From Gilvimarinus agarilyticus (lineage in GTDB: Bacteria > Pseudomonadota > Gammaproteobacteria > Pseudomonadales > Cellvibrionaceae), in NCBI RefSeq assembly GCF_000832015.1, contig NZ_JXCJ01000001.1, positions 2,387,003-2,451,002 of the forward strand: a stretch of DNA of 64,000 bases, given 5' to 3'. The notes beneath the pieces were generated by a model, which searched no databases, was not told the origin of the DNA, and saw only the letters and a program-made list of their open reading frames with translations. This document shows positions 24,425 through 33,053 of this stretch, one piece after another (within the stretch, counting starts at the first letter, position 1; the number at the start of each line of letters is the position of its first letter). The position numbers were made by a program, and so were the translations under genes.

Positions 24425-24453
24425 AAAAAAAGCGCCAACAAGGCGCTTTTTTT
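24425..24453 (-). terminator. Terminator after tRNA-Ser
   Basis: GCGCC-AACAA-GGCGC flanked by seven A on one side and seven T on the other, so it can work in both directions. It lies 21 bp beyond the 3' end of the tRNA-Ser gene on the minus strand. Confidence 0.85.
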
Positions 24454-24474
24454 ACAGCTGCAAGCAGCTCGATA

Positions 24475-24565
24475 TGGCGGAAGGGCAGGGATTTGAACCC
24501 TGGGTAGGCTATTAACCTACGCCGGTTTTCAAGACCGGTGCATTCAACCACTCTGCCACCCTTCC
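24475..24565 (-). tRNA. tRNA-Ser (UGA)
   Basis: A 91-base tRNA with acceptor stem GGAAGGG/CCCTTCC, discriminator G and an encoded CCA end. The anticodon arm is ACCGG-TCTTGAAA-ACCGG region with anticodon TGA (reads UCA and related serine codons). The long variable arm (GTAGG...CCTAC) is that of a class II serine tRNA, and the T arm has GGTTCAAATCC. Confidence 0.96.
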
Positions 24566-24673
24566 GAAGTGGGGCAGATTATACATAGGTTTTTAGCTTG
24601 AGCAAGAGCTCAGAGAGAAAAAGTTGAGGTTTTTCGGTTACTTGGGTGAATGCTGTGCAATCTGAGGGAAAAT

Positions 24674-24704
24674 TACCCGAACCAGCAGGACGCTGGTTCG
24701 GGTA
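24674..24704 (-). terminator. Terminator after rne
   Basis: A 13-bp perfect stem (TACCCGAACCAGC / GCTGGTTCGGGTA) with a five-base loop lies 9 bp beyond the rne stop. On the minus strand it is followed by ATTTTCCC, a short T-run, so termination is probable. Confidence 0.75.
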
Positions 24705-24712
24705 GTCAGAGT

Positions 24713-27700
24713 TTAAGACTCTGTAGAGGCGCCTTTGGCGACCCGGGGGTCGTTACTTGGGCGTTCGAGCTTGCGCGGGTTGTGACCCACTCGCGAGGGC
24801 TGGCTGGTGTCCAGCGCCCGGGGTAGTGGGCGAGTGCGGGTTTCGGTAAGAATCCGCACAGCCGCTACCGGCTTGGGTGAGATTCGTGGATCGTTGCCCG
24901 CTCGGCTAAAAGTGCGAGCCGCTGGCTGCTCGCCGTTTTTTCGGCTAATGGCAACCTTTGATCTGGCGGCGTCCGGTGCAGCTGACGCTTTCGGAGCGTC
25001 TGCAGTGGCGCCCTTATTGCTTTCTGGTGCATCGGGCGCTTGCGCGACACTTTTGACGCTTTGTGCGTCAGTAGTGGCTGTCGCGGTATTTACCTCAACC
25101 TGACTGGCTTCCGGCTCGCGGGTTTTCTCGCTAGTGCTTTCTTCGCTAACGGTGGTATCGCCTGCGTTGGTCTCACTGCCAGCTTCTGGCTCGGTTTGCT
25201 CGGCAGTAGGTGTCACAACTGCTGCGGGCTCAGTAGATTCCGCTTTGCTCTGCTCTGCGGTCTTTTCTGAGTCAGCTTTGGCCGCGGCTGCCGGCTGCTC
25301 TGCCTTTTGCGGCTCGGCCGCTTGGCTTGGGCTTGGGACGGCTTCAGGCTCCGCTGGTTTAACGGTGGTGGGCTCAACGAGGCGGCTTACTTGCTCCGCG
25401 CTGTCTTCTGCCTGCTCCGTTTTGCGCGTTGCCGGCTTTTTGTCAGTGACTTCTTGCTGCGGCTTACGCGGCTCTTGCGCGGCTTTAGGCTGCTCCGCTT
25501 GAGTGCTGGCATCCGCTTCTGGTGCAGCAGGGCGTTGCTCCGCTGCCGGGCTTTTGGTTTTAGCCTGACGAGTGTTTTGCTCACCGTTTGGCGCTTTGTC
25601 TTCGCGCTGCTGGCGCTCGGCTGCCGGCTTTTTGTCCGCCTCAGTCAAATTGCTCGCTGCAGTGTTGGCCTCATTCGTGGGCTCCGGTGTTGAGCCGGCA
25701 TTAGCTTGCACATCGCTCGCTTGCGGGTTGCTTTGCTCGCCATCTTCACGGCGACGGCGACGTTGATTGCCACGACGACGACCCGAAGGGCGCTTGGGTG
25801 GACGCTGCTCGCTCGACTGATCGGCGTTTTCCGGGCCGTTATCGCTATTTTCCGCCGCAACGTTTTGCTTGGTGGCGGCGTCATCCTGTTGCTGATTGCG
25901 CGGCGCATCATCGTTGTTGCGGTTGCGATTACGGTTGCGATTACGGCCGCGGCGACCGCGACCACTGCGTGATTCACCGCGCTCGTTGCCGCCGTTGTTG
26001 TCAGCGTTACCGTTGGCATCTTTGGTGCGTGCATCGGCACCGCGAGGCTCAGAGTTTTCGTCTTTTGTCTCGCTGCTTTTACGCTTGTTGTCGGCGCCTT
26101 TTTGCGGCTTTTTACCTTGTGGGTCGCGTTCGTCATCGCGCGGGCCGTTACGGCGTTTGCCGCCGCGGCGTTTGCGGTTTTGTGACGAGCGGTTGCGATC
26201 GTTGCGTTGTTCGCCGCCTTTGCCTTTTTGGTTTTTGCCCTTACCTTGATTTTTGCTCTTGTCGTCTTGCTCGTCGGACTCGAACAACTCCTGCAGCCAG
26301 CTAATCAGGCGGCTGACTAAGCCCGGCTCTGGTTTGGCGACAGGGGTCGGGGCTTGCTGCAAGGGTGCGGTTGGTTTTACCAACGGCTGGGGCAGTTTAA
26401 CCGGCGCTTCTTCGGTGATGGTCTCGTGCTCAATGTGCTCTTCTGAGGCGACGATCTTGTAGCTGGTTTCCAGTGTGCCTTCGTCGTCATCGCGCAAGCG
26501 TTGCACTTCGAAGTGTGGGGTGGTCATTTCGGCGTTGGGTACCACAACCACGCGAGTGCTGTTGCGCTGCTCAATGTTGAAAATCGTTTTACGTTTTTCG
26601 TTGAGCAGGTAAGTCGCGACTGAGGTGGGCGCAATAGCGCGAATCTCGGCGCTGCGCTCTTTTTGCGCTTCGTCTTCTACTAAACGCAAAATAGACAGGG
26701 CCAGAGAGCGAGTGCCACGAATGGTGCCTTGGCCATTACAGCGAGGGCACACTTTTGAGTGAACTTCACCGAGCGATGGCCGCAGGCGCTGACGAGACAT
26801 TTCCAGTAGCCCAAAGCGCGAGATGCGGCCAATCTGTACTCGTGCGCGATCCATTGCCAGCGCATCGCGAATGCGGTTTTCGACTTCGCGTTGGTTGCGG
26901 CTCGACTGCATATCGATAAAATCGATAACCACCAAACCGCCCATGTCACGTAGGCGCAATTGGCGTGCAATTTCGTCGGCCGCTTCAAGGTTGGTTTGGG
27001 TGGCGGTTTCTTCGATGTCGCCGCCCTTAGTGGCGCGTGACGAGTTGATGTCGATAGACACCAGTGCTTCGGTGACGTCGATGACAATAGAACCGCCCGA
27101 CGGAAGTTTTACTTCGCGCTGGAAAGCCGTTTCGATTTGGCTTTCGATCTGATAGCGGTTAAACAGCGGGATGTCGTCTTCGTAAAGTTTTACCCGGCTG
27201 CCAAAGTTGGGCATAACCTGCTGAATAAATCCAGAGGCAAGCTCAAAAGACTCTTTGTTGTCGACAATAACTTCGCCCACGTCCTGACGCAGGTAATCGC
27301 GAATGGCGCGGATAATAACGTTACTTTCCTGAAACAAAAACGCCGGGGCTTTGGCTTCCTTGGCGCCCTTGTCGATCGACTCCCACAGTTGCAGTAGATA
27401 GTTTAAATCCCACTGCAGTTCTTCGGCGCTGCGGCCAACACCGGCGGTGCGAATAATAATGCCCATGCCGTTGGGGATTTCGACCTGGCTCAGAGCGTCG
27501 CGCAACTCGGCGCGATCTTCACCTTCAATACGGCGCGAAATGCCACCGGCACGCGGGTTGTTGGGCATAAGCACCAAGTAACGTCCGGCAAGGCTGATAA
27601 AGGTGGTGAGGGCGGCGCCTTTATTGCCACGCTCTTCTTTATCTACCTGAATAATAACTTCAGTGCCTTCTTTGACGACGTCTTTAATTTTGACGCGGCC

Positions 27701-27958
27701 TTCACTGTCGTTAGGGGATTTGCTGAAGTACTCGCGGGAGATTTCTTTGAGGGGCAAAAAGCCATGACGCTCAGCGCCATAGTCGACGAATGCAGCCTCC
27801 AGGCTGGGTTCCACTCGGGTGATGCGGCCTTTGTAGATGTTGGCCTTTTTTTGCTCGCGATTACGGTTTTCGATGTCCAGGTCGTACAGCCATTGGCCGT
27901 CAACCAGCGCAACACGCAACTCTTCAGGTTGGGTTGCATTAATAAGCATTCTTTTCAT
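24713..27958 (-). CDS. rne: Ribonuclease E
   Basis: Essential endoribonuclease for mRNA decay and rRNA/tRNA processing, scaffold of the degradosome. The catalytic half (1 to about 520) has the S1 domain (about 37-125), catalytic Asp303 (SIDINSS) and Asp346 (VIDFIDM), and the Zn-link CPRC (Cys404, Cys407), all at the E. coli positions. A short amphipathic stretch, [17 protein letters not shown] (about 545-561), matches the membrane-binding segment A. The C-terminal 500 residues are low-complexity: an Arg/Asn/Lys-rich RNA-binding part with RNRNRNRN repeats, then a long Ala/Glu/Pro/Thr-rich tail with a basic finish. The length of 1081 equals full-size RNase E, not RNase G. Autoregulation through the 5' leader is known in E. 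coli; here there is room for a long leader. Confidence 0.97.
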   Translation of the reverse strand: MKRMLINATQPEELRVALVDGQWLYDLDIENRNREQKKANIYKGRITRVEPSLEAAFVDYGAERHGFLPLKEISREYFSKSPNDSEGRVKIKDVVKEGTEVIIQVDKEERGNKGAALTTFISLAGRYLVLMPNNPRAGGISRRIEGEDRAELRDALSQVEIPNGMGIIIRTAGVGRSAEELQWDLNYLLQLWESIDKGAKEAKAPAFLFQESNVIIRAIRDYLRQDVGEVIVDNKESFELASGFIQQVMPNFGSRVKLYEDDIPLFNRYQIESQIETAFQREVKLPSGGSIVIDVTEALVSIDINSSRATKGGDIEETATQTNLEAADEIARQLRLRDMGGLVVIDFIDMQSSRNQREVENRIRDALAMDRARVQIGRISRFGLLEMSRQRLRPSLGEVHSKVCPRCNGQGTIRGTRSLALSILRLVEDEAQKERSAEIRAIAPTSVATYLLNEKRKTIFNIEQRNSTRVVVVPNAEMTTPHFEVQRLRDDDEGTLETSYKIVASEEHIEHETITEEAPVKLPQPLVKPTAPLQQAPTPVAKPEPGLVSRLISWLQELFESDEQDDKSKNQGKGKNQKGKGGEQRNDRNRSSQNRKRRGGKRRNGPRDDERDPQGKKPQKGADNKRKSSETKDENSEPRGADARTKDANGNADNNGGNERGESRSGRGRRGRNRNRNRNRNNDDAPRNQQQDDAATKQNVAAENSDNGPENADQSSEQRPPKRPSGRRRGNQRRRRREDGEQSNPQASDVQANAGSTPEPTNEANTAASNLTEADKKPAAERQQREDKAPNGEQNTRQAKTKSPAAEQRPAAPEADASTQAEQPKAAQEPRKPQQEVTDKKPATRKTEQAEDSAEQVSRLVEPTTVKPAEPEAVPSPSQAAEPQKAEQPAAAAKADSEKTAEQSKAESTEPAAVVTPTAEQTEPEAGSETNAGDTTVSEESTSEKTREPEASQVEVNTATATTDAQSVKSVAQAPDAPESNKGATADAPKASAAPDAARSKVAISRKNGEQPAARTFSRAGNDPRISPKPVAAVRILTETRTRPLPRALDTSQPSRVGHNPRKLERPSNDPRVAKGASTES
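25921..25944. repeat. 12-bp tandem repeat inside rne
   Basis: GGTTGCGATTAC occurs twice in direct succession, with partial copies either side. On the coding (minus) strand it spells Arg-Asn-Arg-Asn repeats in the RNA-binding arm of RNase E. The repeat is in frame, so copy-number change would lengthen or shorten the arm without a frameshift. Confidence 0.75.
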
Positions 27959-28680
27959 GCGTTTCCTAGTCTTTTCGTTGGGCGCAGCGTGCCCACGCGA
28001 CTGTCAACGCTCCTGTGTTTTGCACAACCATATAGACTGCCGTGCTACATCCTGCTCACGTCAGCGGTTGTTGGATCCTTATTGAACTTCGTCGTCGACC
28101 CGAGCCAAAGGGCTGTTTTGGGGCCGAAATGTCAATATTAATCGTTAACCGTATGTACCAGTTTTTGCCCGGGTTTACCCGGTAACGCCTAATTTAGGCT
28201 GTTAAGCACAGCCTGCCTGTTGCAGTTAGTTGTTGCAGTTAGGGCAGATACTGCCGTTGTTACCATCAACACTCAGAATCGGTCTTTGAGTCTTTCGTCG
28301 GGGCCTCGAGCTAGTGCTCGTAGGGCCGGTTCATGGTTTAACTTCTGCCAGCAATAGTTTGGTATTCAAGTTACAAAACACATTCAGCGGATCAGTCGCA
28401 TTGCGCTTGCTGCGCAATGGTTCCGGTGCTCGCGCGGGACCGAGACATTGTGTCGTCGATAGCAGCGTGCGTCACACCCTTCATCATTTCGCCGGATCTG
28501 TACACAATTTGTGTTTAAAAACAGAGCCTTAGCTGGCAGCGGTATTTCCTCGCGACACGCCTAAAACGCTATGTCCGGAAACCTGCCTGTCCCAGCTGGC
28601 TCGAATATAACAGCTAAAGCAATACCCAGCAAATCAATTCGTGGCCTGTAAGTAACTGTTTTGTATCGATTGCTGCTATT
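27959..28680. other. 722-bp divergent gap between rne and rluC
   Basis: No supported gene. A 72-residue open frame (28314-28532, plus strand) has no recognisable features. The gap must hold the rne promoter and probably a long rne 5' leader, as in enterobacteria, where that leader mediates autoregulation. I found no consensus promoter pair on the minus strand. A 12-bp direct repeat, TGTTGCAGTTAG, occurs at 28218-28229 and 28231-28242. Just before rluC, TATTAT at 28677-28682 is a possible -10. Confidence 0.6.
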
Positions 28681-29697
28681 ATGCCGGGCATGAGTAATCA
28701 GCCAACTGTAGCGTTCGACATCGACGAGCGCTTTTCGCAAGTTCAGTATTTAGATGTCGACGCTGACCAAGCCGGCCAGCGTATCGACAATTATTTGGTG
28801 GCGCGCCTGAAGGGCGTGCCGCGCACCCACGTCTATAAATTGCTGCGCAAAGGCGAGGTGCGGGTTAATAAAGGGCGTATTCGTGCCGATTATCGGCTAA
28901 AGGCCGGAGATCTTGTTCGCTTGCCCCCGCTCAAAGTCGCGCGTAAAGCGCCACCCAAGCAGCTGAGCCAGGGGCTGGGGCGTGTACTTGAAAAGGCCAT
29001 CCTGTTTGAGAATGACGGGGTGCTGGTGGTTAATAAGCCGCCGGGCCTGGCTGTGCATGGTGGCAGCGGGGTGGACTTGGGGTTGATCGAGGCTTTGCGT
29101 CAGCTGCGTCCGGAGGCGCGTTACCTGGAGCTGGTTCACCGGCTAGATCGCGATACATCCGGTTGCATTATGGTGGCCAAAAAGCGCAGCTTCTTACGCC
29201 ATTTACAGCAGTCATTGCGGGATAAGTCGGCCGGCCGGGGTGGGATCGTTAAGGTGTATCAGGCGTTGGCGCTGGGTAGTTGGCCCAAGCGTTTGGCAAG
29301 GGTTAACGCACCATTATTAAAGCTTGAGCAAAATGGCGGCTTAGAGCGCATTGTTAAGGTGCACCCAGAGGGCAAGGCGAGCGTTACGGAGTTTGCGGTG
29401 TTGCAGCGCTACCGTGACTACACCTTGATAGAGGCCCGGCCAATTACGGGGCGAACTCATCAGATTCGTGTTCATGCCCAGTTTAAGCAATGCCCCTTGG
29501 CTGGAGATGATAAGTACGGGGATGACAGTGCTAATCGTGCACTGCAAAAACTTGGCCTAAAACGGCATTTTTTGCACGCCAGCGCGCTGGAGTTTGTATT
29601 GCCGGGGGATTCATCCGCGACTCGGGTTGACGCCCCCCTGTCGGACGATCTTGCGGCGTTGTTGCAGTTGATCGAGGCGCAAAAGCTTCCTGGTTAG
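28681..29697 (+). CDS. rluC: 23S rRNA pseudouridine synthase RluC
   Basis: Makes pseudouridine at three sites of 23S rRNA (955, 2504, 2580 in E. coli). The 338-residue protein has an N-terminal S4 RNA-binding domain (about 33-85, VYKLLRKGEVRVNKGRI) and the RluA-family catalytic domain with HRLDRDTSGCIMVAKK, where Asp156 is catalytic, and GRTHQIRVHA. The start is uncertain: ATG at 28681 or, three codons on, ATG at 28690; neither has a Shine-Dalgarno sequence, and a -10-like TATTAT (28677-28682) would place the 5' end near 28690. RluC rather than RluD is supported by position next to rne. Confidence 0.94.
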   Translation: MPGMSNQPTVAFDIDERFSQVQYLDVDADQAGQRIDNYLVARLKGVPRTHVYKLLRKGEVRVNKGRIRADYRLKAGDLVRLPPLKVARKAPPKQLSQGLGRVLEKAILFENDGVLVVNKPPGLAVHGGSGVDLGLIEALRQLRPEARYLELVHRLDRDTSGCIMVAKKRSFLRHLQQSLRDKSAGRGGIVKVYQALALGSWPKRLARVNAPLLKLEQNGGLERIVKVHPEGKASVTEFAVLQRYRDYTLIEARPITGRTHQIRVHAQFKQCPLAGDDKYGDDSANRALQKLGLKRHFLHASALEFVLPGDSSATRVDAPLSDDLAALLQLIEAQKLPG

Positions 29698-29708
29698 GGA
29701 GGCTGACT

Positions 29709-29713
29709 GGAGG
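29709..29713 (+). promoter_or_regulatory. Ribosome binding site setting the HAD gene start
   Basis: GGAGG abuts a TTG at 29714 with no spacing, but lies 6 bases before the next in-frame TTG at 29720. The second TTG is therefore taken as the start. Confidence 0.7.
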
Positions 29714-29719
29714 TTGAAT

Positions 29720-30373
29720 TTGCTTTATATCTTTGACTGGGACGGCACCTTAAGTGATTCCACGGGCACTATCGTAACTGCCATGCAGCGCGCAGCGGAG
29801 GACTTAGGGTGGCAGCGGCCCGAGCGAGATGCGGTGCGCAATATTATAGGCCTGGGTTTACCCGAGGCTCTACAGGTGCTTTATCCCGGAATCGAAGCGC
29901 CGACGGCAGAGCGGTTGCGAGCCCTTTACAGTGAGCATTTTCTGGCTATTGATCAGGCTGAGCCTGCCCAGTTTTACCCACAGGTTATGGAGTCGCTGGA
30001 ATCGCTGCGCGGTGATGGCCATCAGCTGGCGGTGGCGACGGGTAAAAGCCGCCGGGGGCTTGATCGGGTGTTTCAGCGATTGGGGCTCGAGGGTTATTTC
30101 CACGCCAGTCGCTGCGCAGATGAAACCGCCTCAAAGCCCGACCCACGAATGTTGCACGAGCTGCTGGAGCACTTTTCTGTGCCCGCCAATCAGGCCGTCA
30201 TGGTTGGGGATACAGAGTATGATATGGAGATGGCGCGCCGGGCCAATATGCCGCGTATCGCGGTAAGTTATGGCGCCCATGAGGCAGTGAGGCTGCACCC
30301 ATACGAGCCGGCCCTCTGCATGGATTGTTTCTCGGAGATTTTGCAGTGGCAGCTTACGCCGCAAAGCGTTTAG
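29720..30373 (+). CDS. HAD-superfamily phosphatase (phosphoglycolate-phosphatase-like)
   Basis: HAD-IA hydrolase, 217 residues from a TTG start chosen by its ribosome binding site. Motif I is FDWDGTLSDS, with the nucleophile Asp near residue 6; motif II is VATGKSRRG; the motif III/IV region is ASKPDPRML and MVGDTEYDMEMA. A helical cap lies between. Substrate is not readable; relatives act on phosphoglycolate, sugar phosphates or nucleotides. It sits 22 bp after rluC, as in pseudomonads, where sppA usually follows; here the convergent maf-type gene comes next. Confidence 0.9.
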   Translation: MLYIFDWDGTLSDSTGTIVTAMQRAAEDLGWQRPERDAVRNIIGLGLPEALQVLYPGIEAPTAERLRALYSEHFLAIDQAEPAQFYPQVMESLESLRGDGHQLAVATGKSRRGLDRVFQRLGLEGYFHASRCADETASKPDPRMLHELLEHFSVPANQAVMVGDTEYDMEMARRANMPRIAVSYGAHEAVRLHPYEPALCMDCFSEILQWQLTPQSV

Positions 30374-30391
30374 CGCGTTTGCGGCCAGTTG

Positions 30392-30982
30392 CTAACGGTT
30401 GGCGCTAAGCGGGTCTAGCCCTGCCAGGCTCAGCATTTCGGTCAACTTTATAAGCGGTAGCCCGATAAGGGTATTCGGGTCGTCGCCCGCGAGCGATTCA
30501 AACAAGGTGATTCCCAGTCCCTCGCTTTTAAAGCTGCCAGCACAGTCGAAGGGCTGTTCTCGCTCCAGATAGTTGCGCAGCTGGTCGTCGCTTAGCTCGC
30601 GAAAACTGGCCTGATAGGTCTCGACGCTTAGCTGCTCGCTATCGTCACGGCTATTATAAAGGCATAGGCCGGTATAAAAAGTGACGGTTTTGCCTCTTGA
30701 GCGCTGGAGCTGCCCGAGGGCATTGGCAAAGTTTCCCGGTTTGGTAAGTTGTGACCCCTCAAGCCAGGCCACTTGGTCTGAGCCGATAATAAGAGCGTTG
30801 GGATGCTGTTGTTTTAATGCGCGGGCCTTGCTGCGCGCCAGTCGCTTGGCTAGTGCAACCGGTGCTTCGTCGGCTGTAGCGGATTCATCGATGTCAGGCG
30901 AGTGTGCGGTGAACTCGAGCCCGAGCTTGCCCAGTAGCGCTTGGCGATAAGGTGAGCCGGAGGCGAGAATAAGAGGTTGCAT
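30392..30982 (-). CDS. yceF: Maf-family nucleotide pyrophosphatase (YceF type)
   Basis: Hydrolyses modified nucleoside triphosphates; the YceF subfamily prefers 7-methyl-GTP. The 196-residue protein begins PLILASGSPYRQALL (the Maf SxSPxR motif) and has PDIDES, the catalytic GSDQVAWLEG and KPG motif, and the C-terminal GLPLIKL. The SDQVA form is typical of YceF, while YhdE proteins have SDT. It converges with the HAD gene and diverges from yceD, where YceF is also found in E. coli. Confidence 0.92.
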   Translation of the reverse strand: MQPLILASGSPYRQALLGKLGLEFTAHSPDIDESATADEAPVALAKRLARSKARALKQQHPNALIIGSDQVAWLEGSQLTKPGNFANALGQLQRSRGKTVTFYTGLCLYNSRDDSEQLSVETYQASFRELSDDQLRNYLEREQPFDCAGSFKSEGLGITLFESLAGDDPNTLIGLPLIKLTEMLSLAGLDPLSANR

Positions 30983-31170
30983 GGCTGGGTGGCTTCCTTT
31001 TATGCGGGTGTGTTTAACCGATGCTGACTTGCGTGTGTTTGTGGGTCTATTTTAACGCAAGGTGGGTGCGTATTTTAGTGCAGAGTAGGCGGTGTGGTGA
31101 GGCCGGCCAGCCGCAAGGCCAAAAAAATGAGCCAAAAGCCCGAAATAGTGGGCCTGGGAGCTATTTTTCT

Positions 31171-31199
31171 TTGACAGATGCGCTTTCGATCCCTATTAT
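31171..31199 (+). promoter_or_regulatory. Strong sigma-70 promoter of yceD-rpmF
   Basis: TTGACA (31171-31176), a 17-bp spacer and TATTAT (31194-31199): a full-consensus -35 and a near-consensus -10. Transcription is expected to begin around 31205-31207, only 2 to 4 bases before the yceD ATG at 31209, so the mRNA may be leaderless. The rest of the gap (30983-31170) shows no other clear element. Confidence 0.8.
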
Positions 31200-31208
31200 T
31201 GCGCGCTT

Positions 31209-31751
31209 ATGTCTCAGCCATCCTTTAGTCAGCCTCTGCCACGGCAGGGAGATCCGCGAAAATATGCCCAGCAGGGCATTGAAATTACGGGTTTTGTTGA
31301 TTTAAAGCAGCTGCCCAGAGTGGCAACGGCAGTGGCTGATGAGAATGCAAGGTTTGCGGTTGTTCTGTCGTTTAGGATTGATGAAGAGCGCAAGCGAGTG
31401 GTGCAGGGCAGTATTGAAGGCGAGGTGGGGCTAACCTGTCAGCGCTGTTTGGATACGGTCAGAGTGCCCTTGGTGTGTGCGGTTAATCTCGGCATTGTCT
31501 GGGATGAAGAGCAGGCAAAAACCTTACCGCGAGATCGCGATCCGTGGATTGCAGCAGAGGGCCCGGCGGACTTCTACGATATGGTCGAAGAAGAGCTGCT
31601 GTTAAGTCTGCCGCCGGTCGCTTATCACGATCACGCATGTGTACCCTCCGAGCACTTTGAAAGTAAAGCGCCCGAGATAGGGGCTCAAGAGCAACCGAAA
31701 CAAAACCCGTTTCAAGTTCTGGAGCAACTTAAAGGAACGCCGAAAAAATAG
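31209..31751 (+). CDS. yceD: Large ribosomal RNA subunit accumulation protein YceD (DUF177)
   Basis: Protein of the DUF177 family needed for normal 23S rRNA levels. The 180-residue product has the conserved CQRC (Cys77, Cys80) and ends with QNPFQVLEQLK, the family C-terminus (NPFAVL...LK in E. coli). The N-terminal region aligns in character with the E. coli protein from this start. It precedes rpmF by 64 bp, the order conserved across proteobacteria. No ribosome binding site fits in the predicted short leader. Confidence 0.93.
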   Translation: MSQPSFSQPLPRQGDPRKYAQQGIEITGFVDLKQLPRVATAVADENARFAVVLSFRIDEERKRVVQGSIEGEVGLTCQRCLDTVRVPLVCAVNLGIVWDEEQAKTLPRDRDPWIAAEGPADFYDMVEEELLLSLPPVAYHDHACVPSEHFESKAPEIGAQEQPKQNPFQVLEQLKGTPKK

Positions 31752-31815
31752 AGGGTGTTATGCACTTTCTTTGAGGCGCCCCAGCTTCAGTTTTTTGTTA
31801 TATAGGAGTTAAATC

Positions 31816-31998
31816 ATGGCCGTACAGAAAAGTAAAAAGACTCGTTCCAAGCGCGGTATGCGTCGTTCACACGATGCGTTGACTGGGCCGACCTTGTCTG
31901 TTGATCCAACCAGTGGTGAAAAGCACCTGCGTCATCACGTGAGTGCCGACGGTTTTTACCGTGGCCGTAAAGTGATCGACATCGCATCTGACGAGTAA
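31816..31998 (+). CDS. rpmF: 50S ribosomal protein L32
   Basis: Ribosomal protein of 60 residues, usual L32 length. It begins [19 protein letters not shown] after the initiator Met, the diagnostic L32 N-terminus, and contains [17 protein letters not shown]. The cysteine pair of zinc-binding L32 forms is absent, so this is the zinc-free type. A TAGGAGTT ribosome binding site precedes the ATG. It lies between yceD and plsX. Confidence 0.98.
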   Translation: MAVQKSKKTRSKRGMRRSHDALTGPTLSVDPTSGEKHLRHHVSADGFYRGRKVIDIASDE

Positions 31999-32024
31999 GT
32001 ATTGCACAACAAGACGATTTTCCA

Positions 32025-33023
32025 TTGTCTGAGCCAATACGACTAGCTGTAGATGCTATGAGCGGGGACTTCGGTCCCCGCATTGCTATCCCCGCGGCAA
32101 TTCAATTTGCCCGCACCTTCCCCGATGTTCAGTTGCTGCTGTTTGGTCAGCGCTCTGCGATGGCGCACGAGTGTTCAGCCCCTATTCCTGTCAATATTAA
32201 GTTTGTCGAAACTCCCGATGTGGTTGCGATGGATGCCGATCCTCGTCAGGCTTTGCGGCAGGGGGATGGTTCGTCCATGTGGCAAGCGCTACAGGCGGTT
32301 GCCCAAGGTGACGCCCATGCGTGCGTGAGTGCCGGCAATACGGGTGCGCTGATGTTAGTGAGTCGTAGAGTGGTGGGGATGATTGGTGGCGTCGAGGTGC
32401 CTGCTATTTGCAAGGCGATGCCGGTACGCTCGGGATTAACCCTGATGCTTGACTTGGGTGCCAATATTCACTGCAGCAGCTCGCAGCTTTTACAGTTTGC
32501 CACCATGGGCAGTGTGCTGGCGCGAGCGAGCGGTGTTGCCGAGCCGCAGGTGGCGCTGTTAAATATTGGCACTGAGGCAGGTAAAGGGACTACCACGATC
32601 CGTGATGCCGCCACCTTGCTGGCTCAATCCGATGATTTTACCTACGCCGGTTTTGTGGAGGCTGATGCCATCTACAGTGGTGCGGTGCAGGTGATTGTCT
32701 GTGATGGCTTTAGTGGCAATATCGCGCTTAAGGCGAGCGAAGGGGTGGCGCGGTTAATTGCTGGGCGGATTGAGGAAAGTTTTAAGTCAGGCTTTGGTCG
32801 TTTAATCGCGCCGCTTGCCTGGCCGCTTATTCGGCGCTGGCGCGCAGAGTTAAACCCTGACGCCTACAATGGTGCAATCTTGGCGGGTTTGGCGGGTACA
32901 GTTATCAAAAGTCATGGTGGCGCCTCGGTGGCGGCTACGGTGAATGCTTTACGCCTTGCGTACGAGCAGGCAGAGTTTGATTCAATTGCAAAAGTGGCGC
33001 ATGTACTTGGTGGCGCCAAATAA
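32025..33023 (+). CDS. plsX: Phosphate acyltransferase PlsX
   Basis: Converts acyl-ACP to acyl-phosphate for the PlsY route of phosphatidic acid synthesis; peripheral membrane enzyme. The 332-residue protein has LAVDAMSGDFGP near its N-terminus, SAGNTGALM, LLNIGTEAGKG and VCDGFSGNIALK, all family landmarks. The start is TTG at 32025, 26 bp after rpmF; there is no in-frame ATG before the conserved block. Directly followed by fabD. Confidence 0.96.
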   Translation: MSEPIRLAVDAMSGDFGPRIAIPAAIQFARTFPDVQLLLFGQRSAMAHECSAPIPVNIKFVETPDVVAMDADPRQALRQGDGSSMWQALQAVAQGDAHACVSAGNTGALMLVSRRVVGMIGGVEVPAICKAMPVRSGLTLMLDLGANIHCSSSQLLQFATMGSVLARASGVAEPQVALLNIGTEAGKGTTTIRDAATLLAQSDDFTYAGFVEADAIYSGAVQVIVCDGFSGNIALKASEGVARLIAGRIEESFKSGFGRLIAPLAWPLIRRWRAELNPDAYNGAILAGLAGTVIKSHGGASVAATVNALRLAYEQAEFDSIAKVAHVLGGAK

Positions 33024-33053
33024 ATATTTATCAGTTTGGAAGAGTTAATGATT

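Noticed and set aside
25645-26304. Several open frames antisense or shifted within the rne tail, Arg- or Cys-rich
   Set aside because: They arise from the repetitive Arg/Asn codons of RNase E; no family features, and the rne frame is continuous.
28314-28532. 72-residue frame in the rne-rluC gap
   Set aside because: No ribosome binding site, no motif, ordinary composition for a chance frame.
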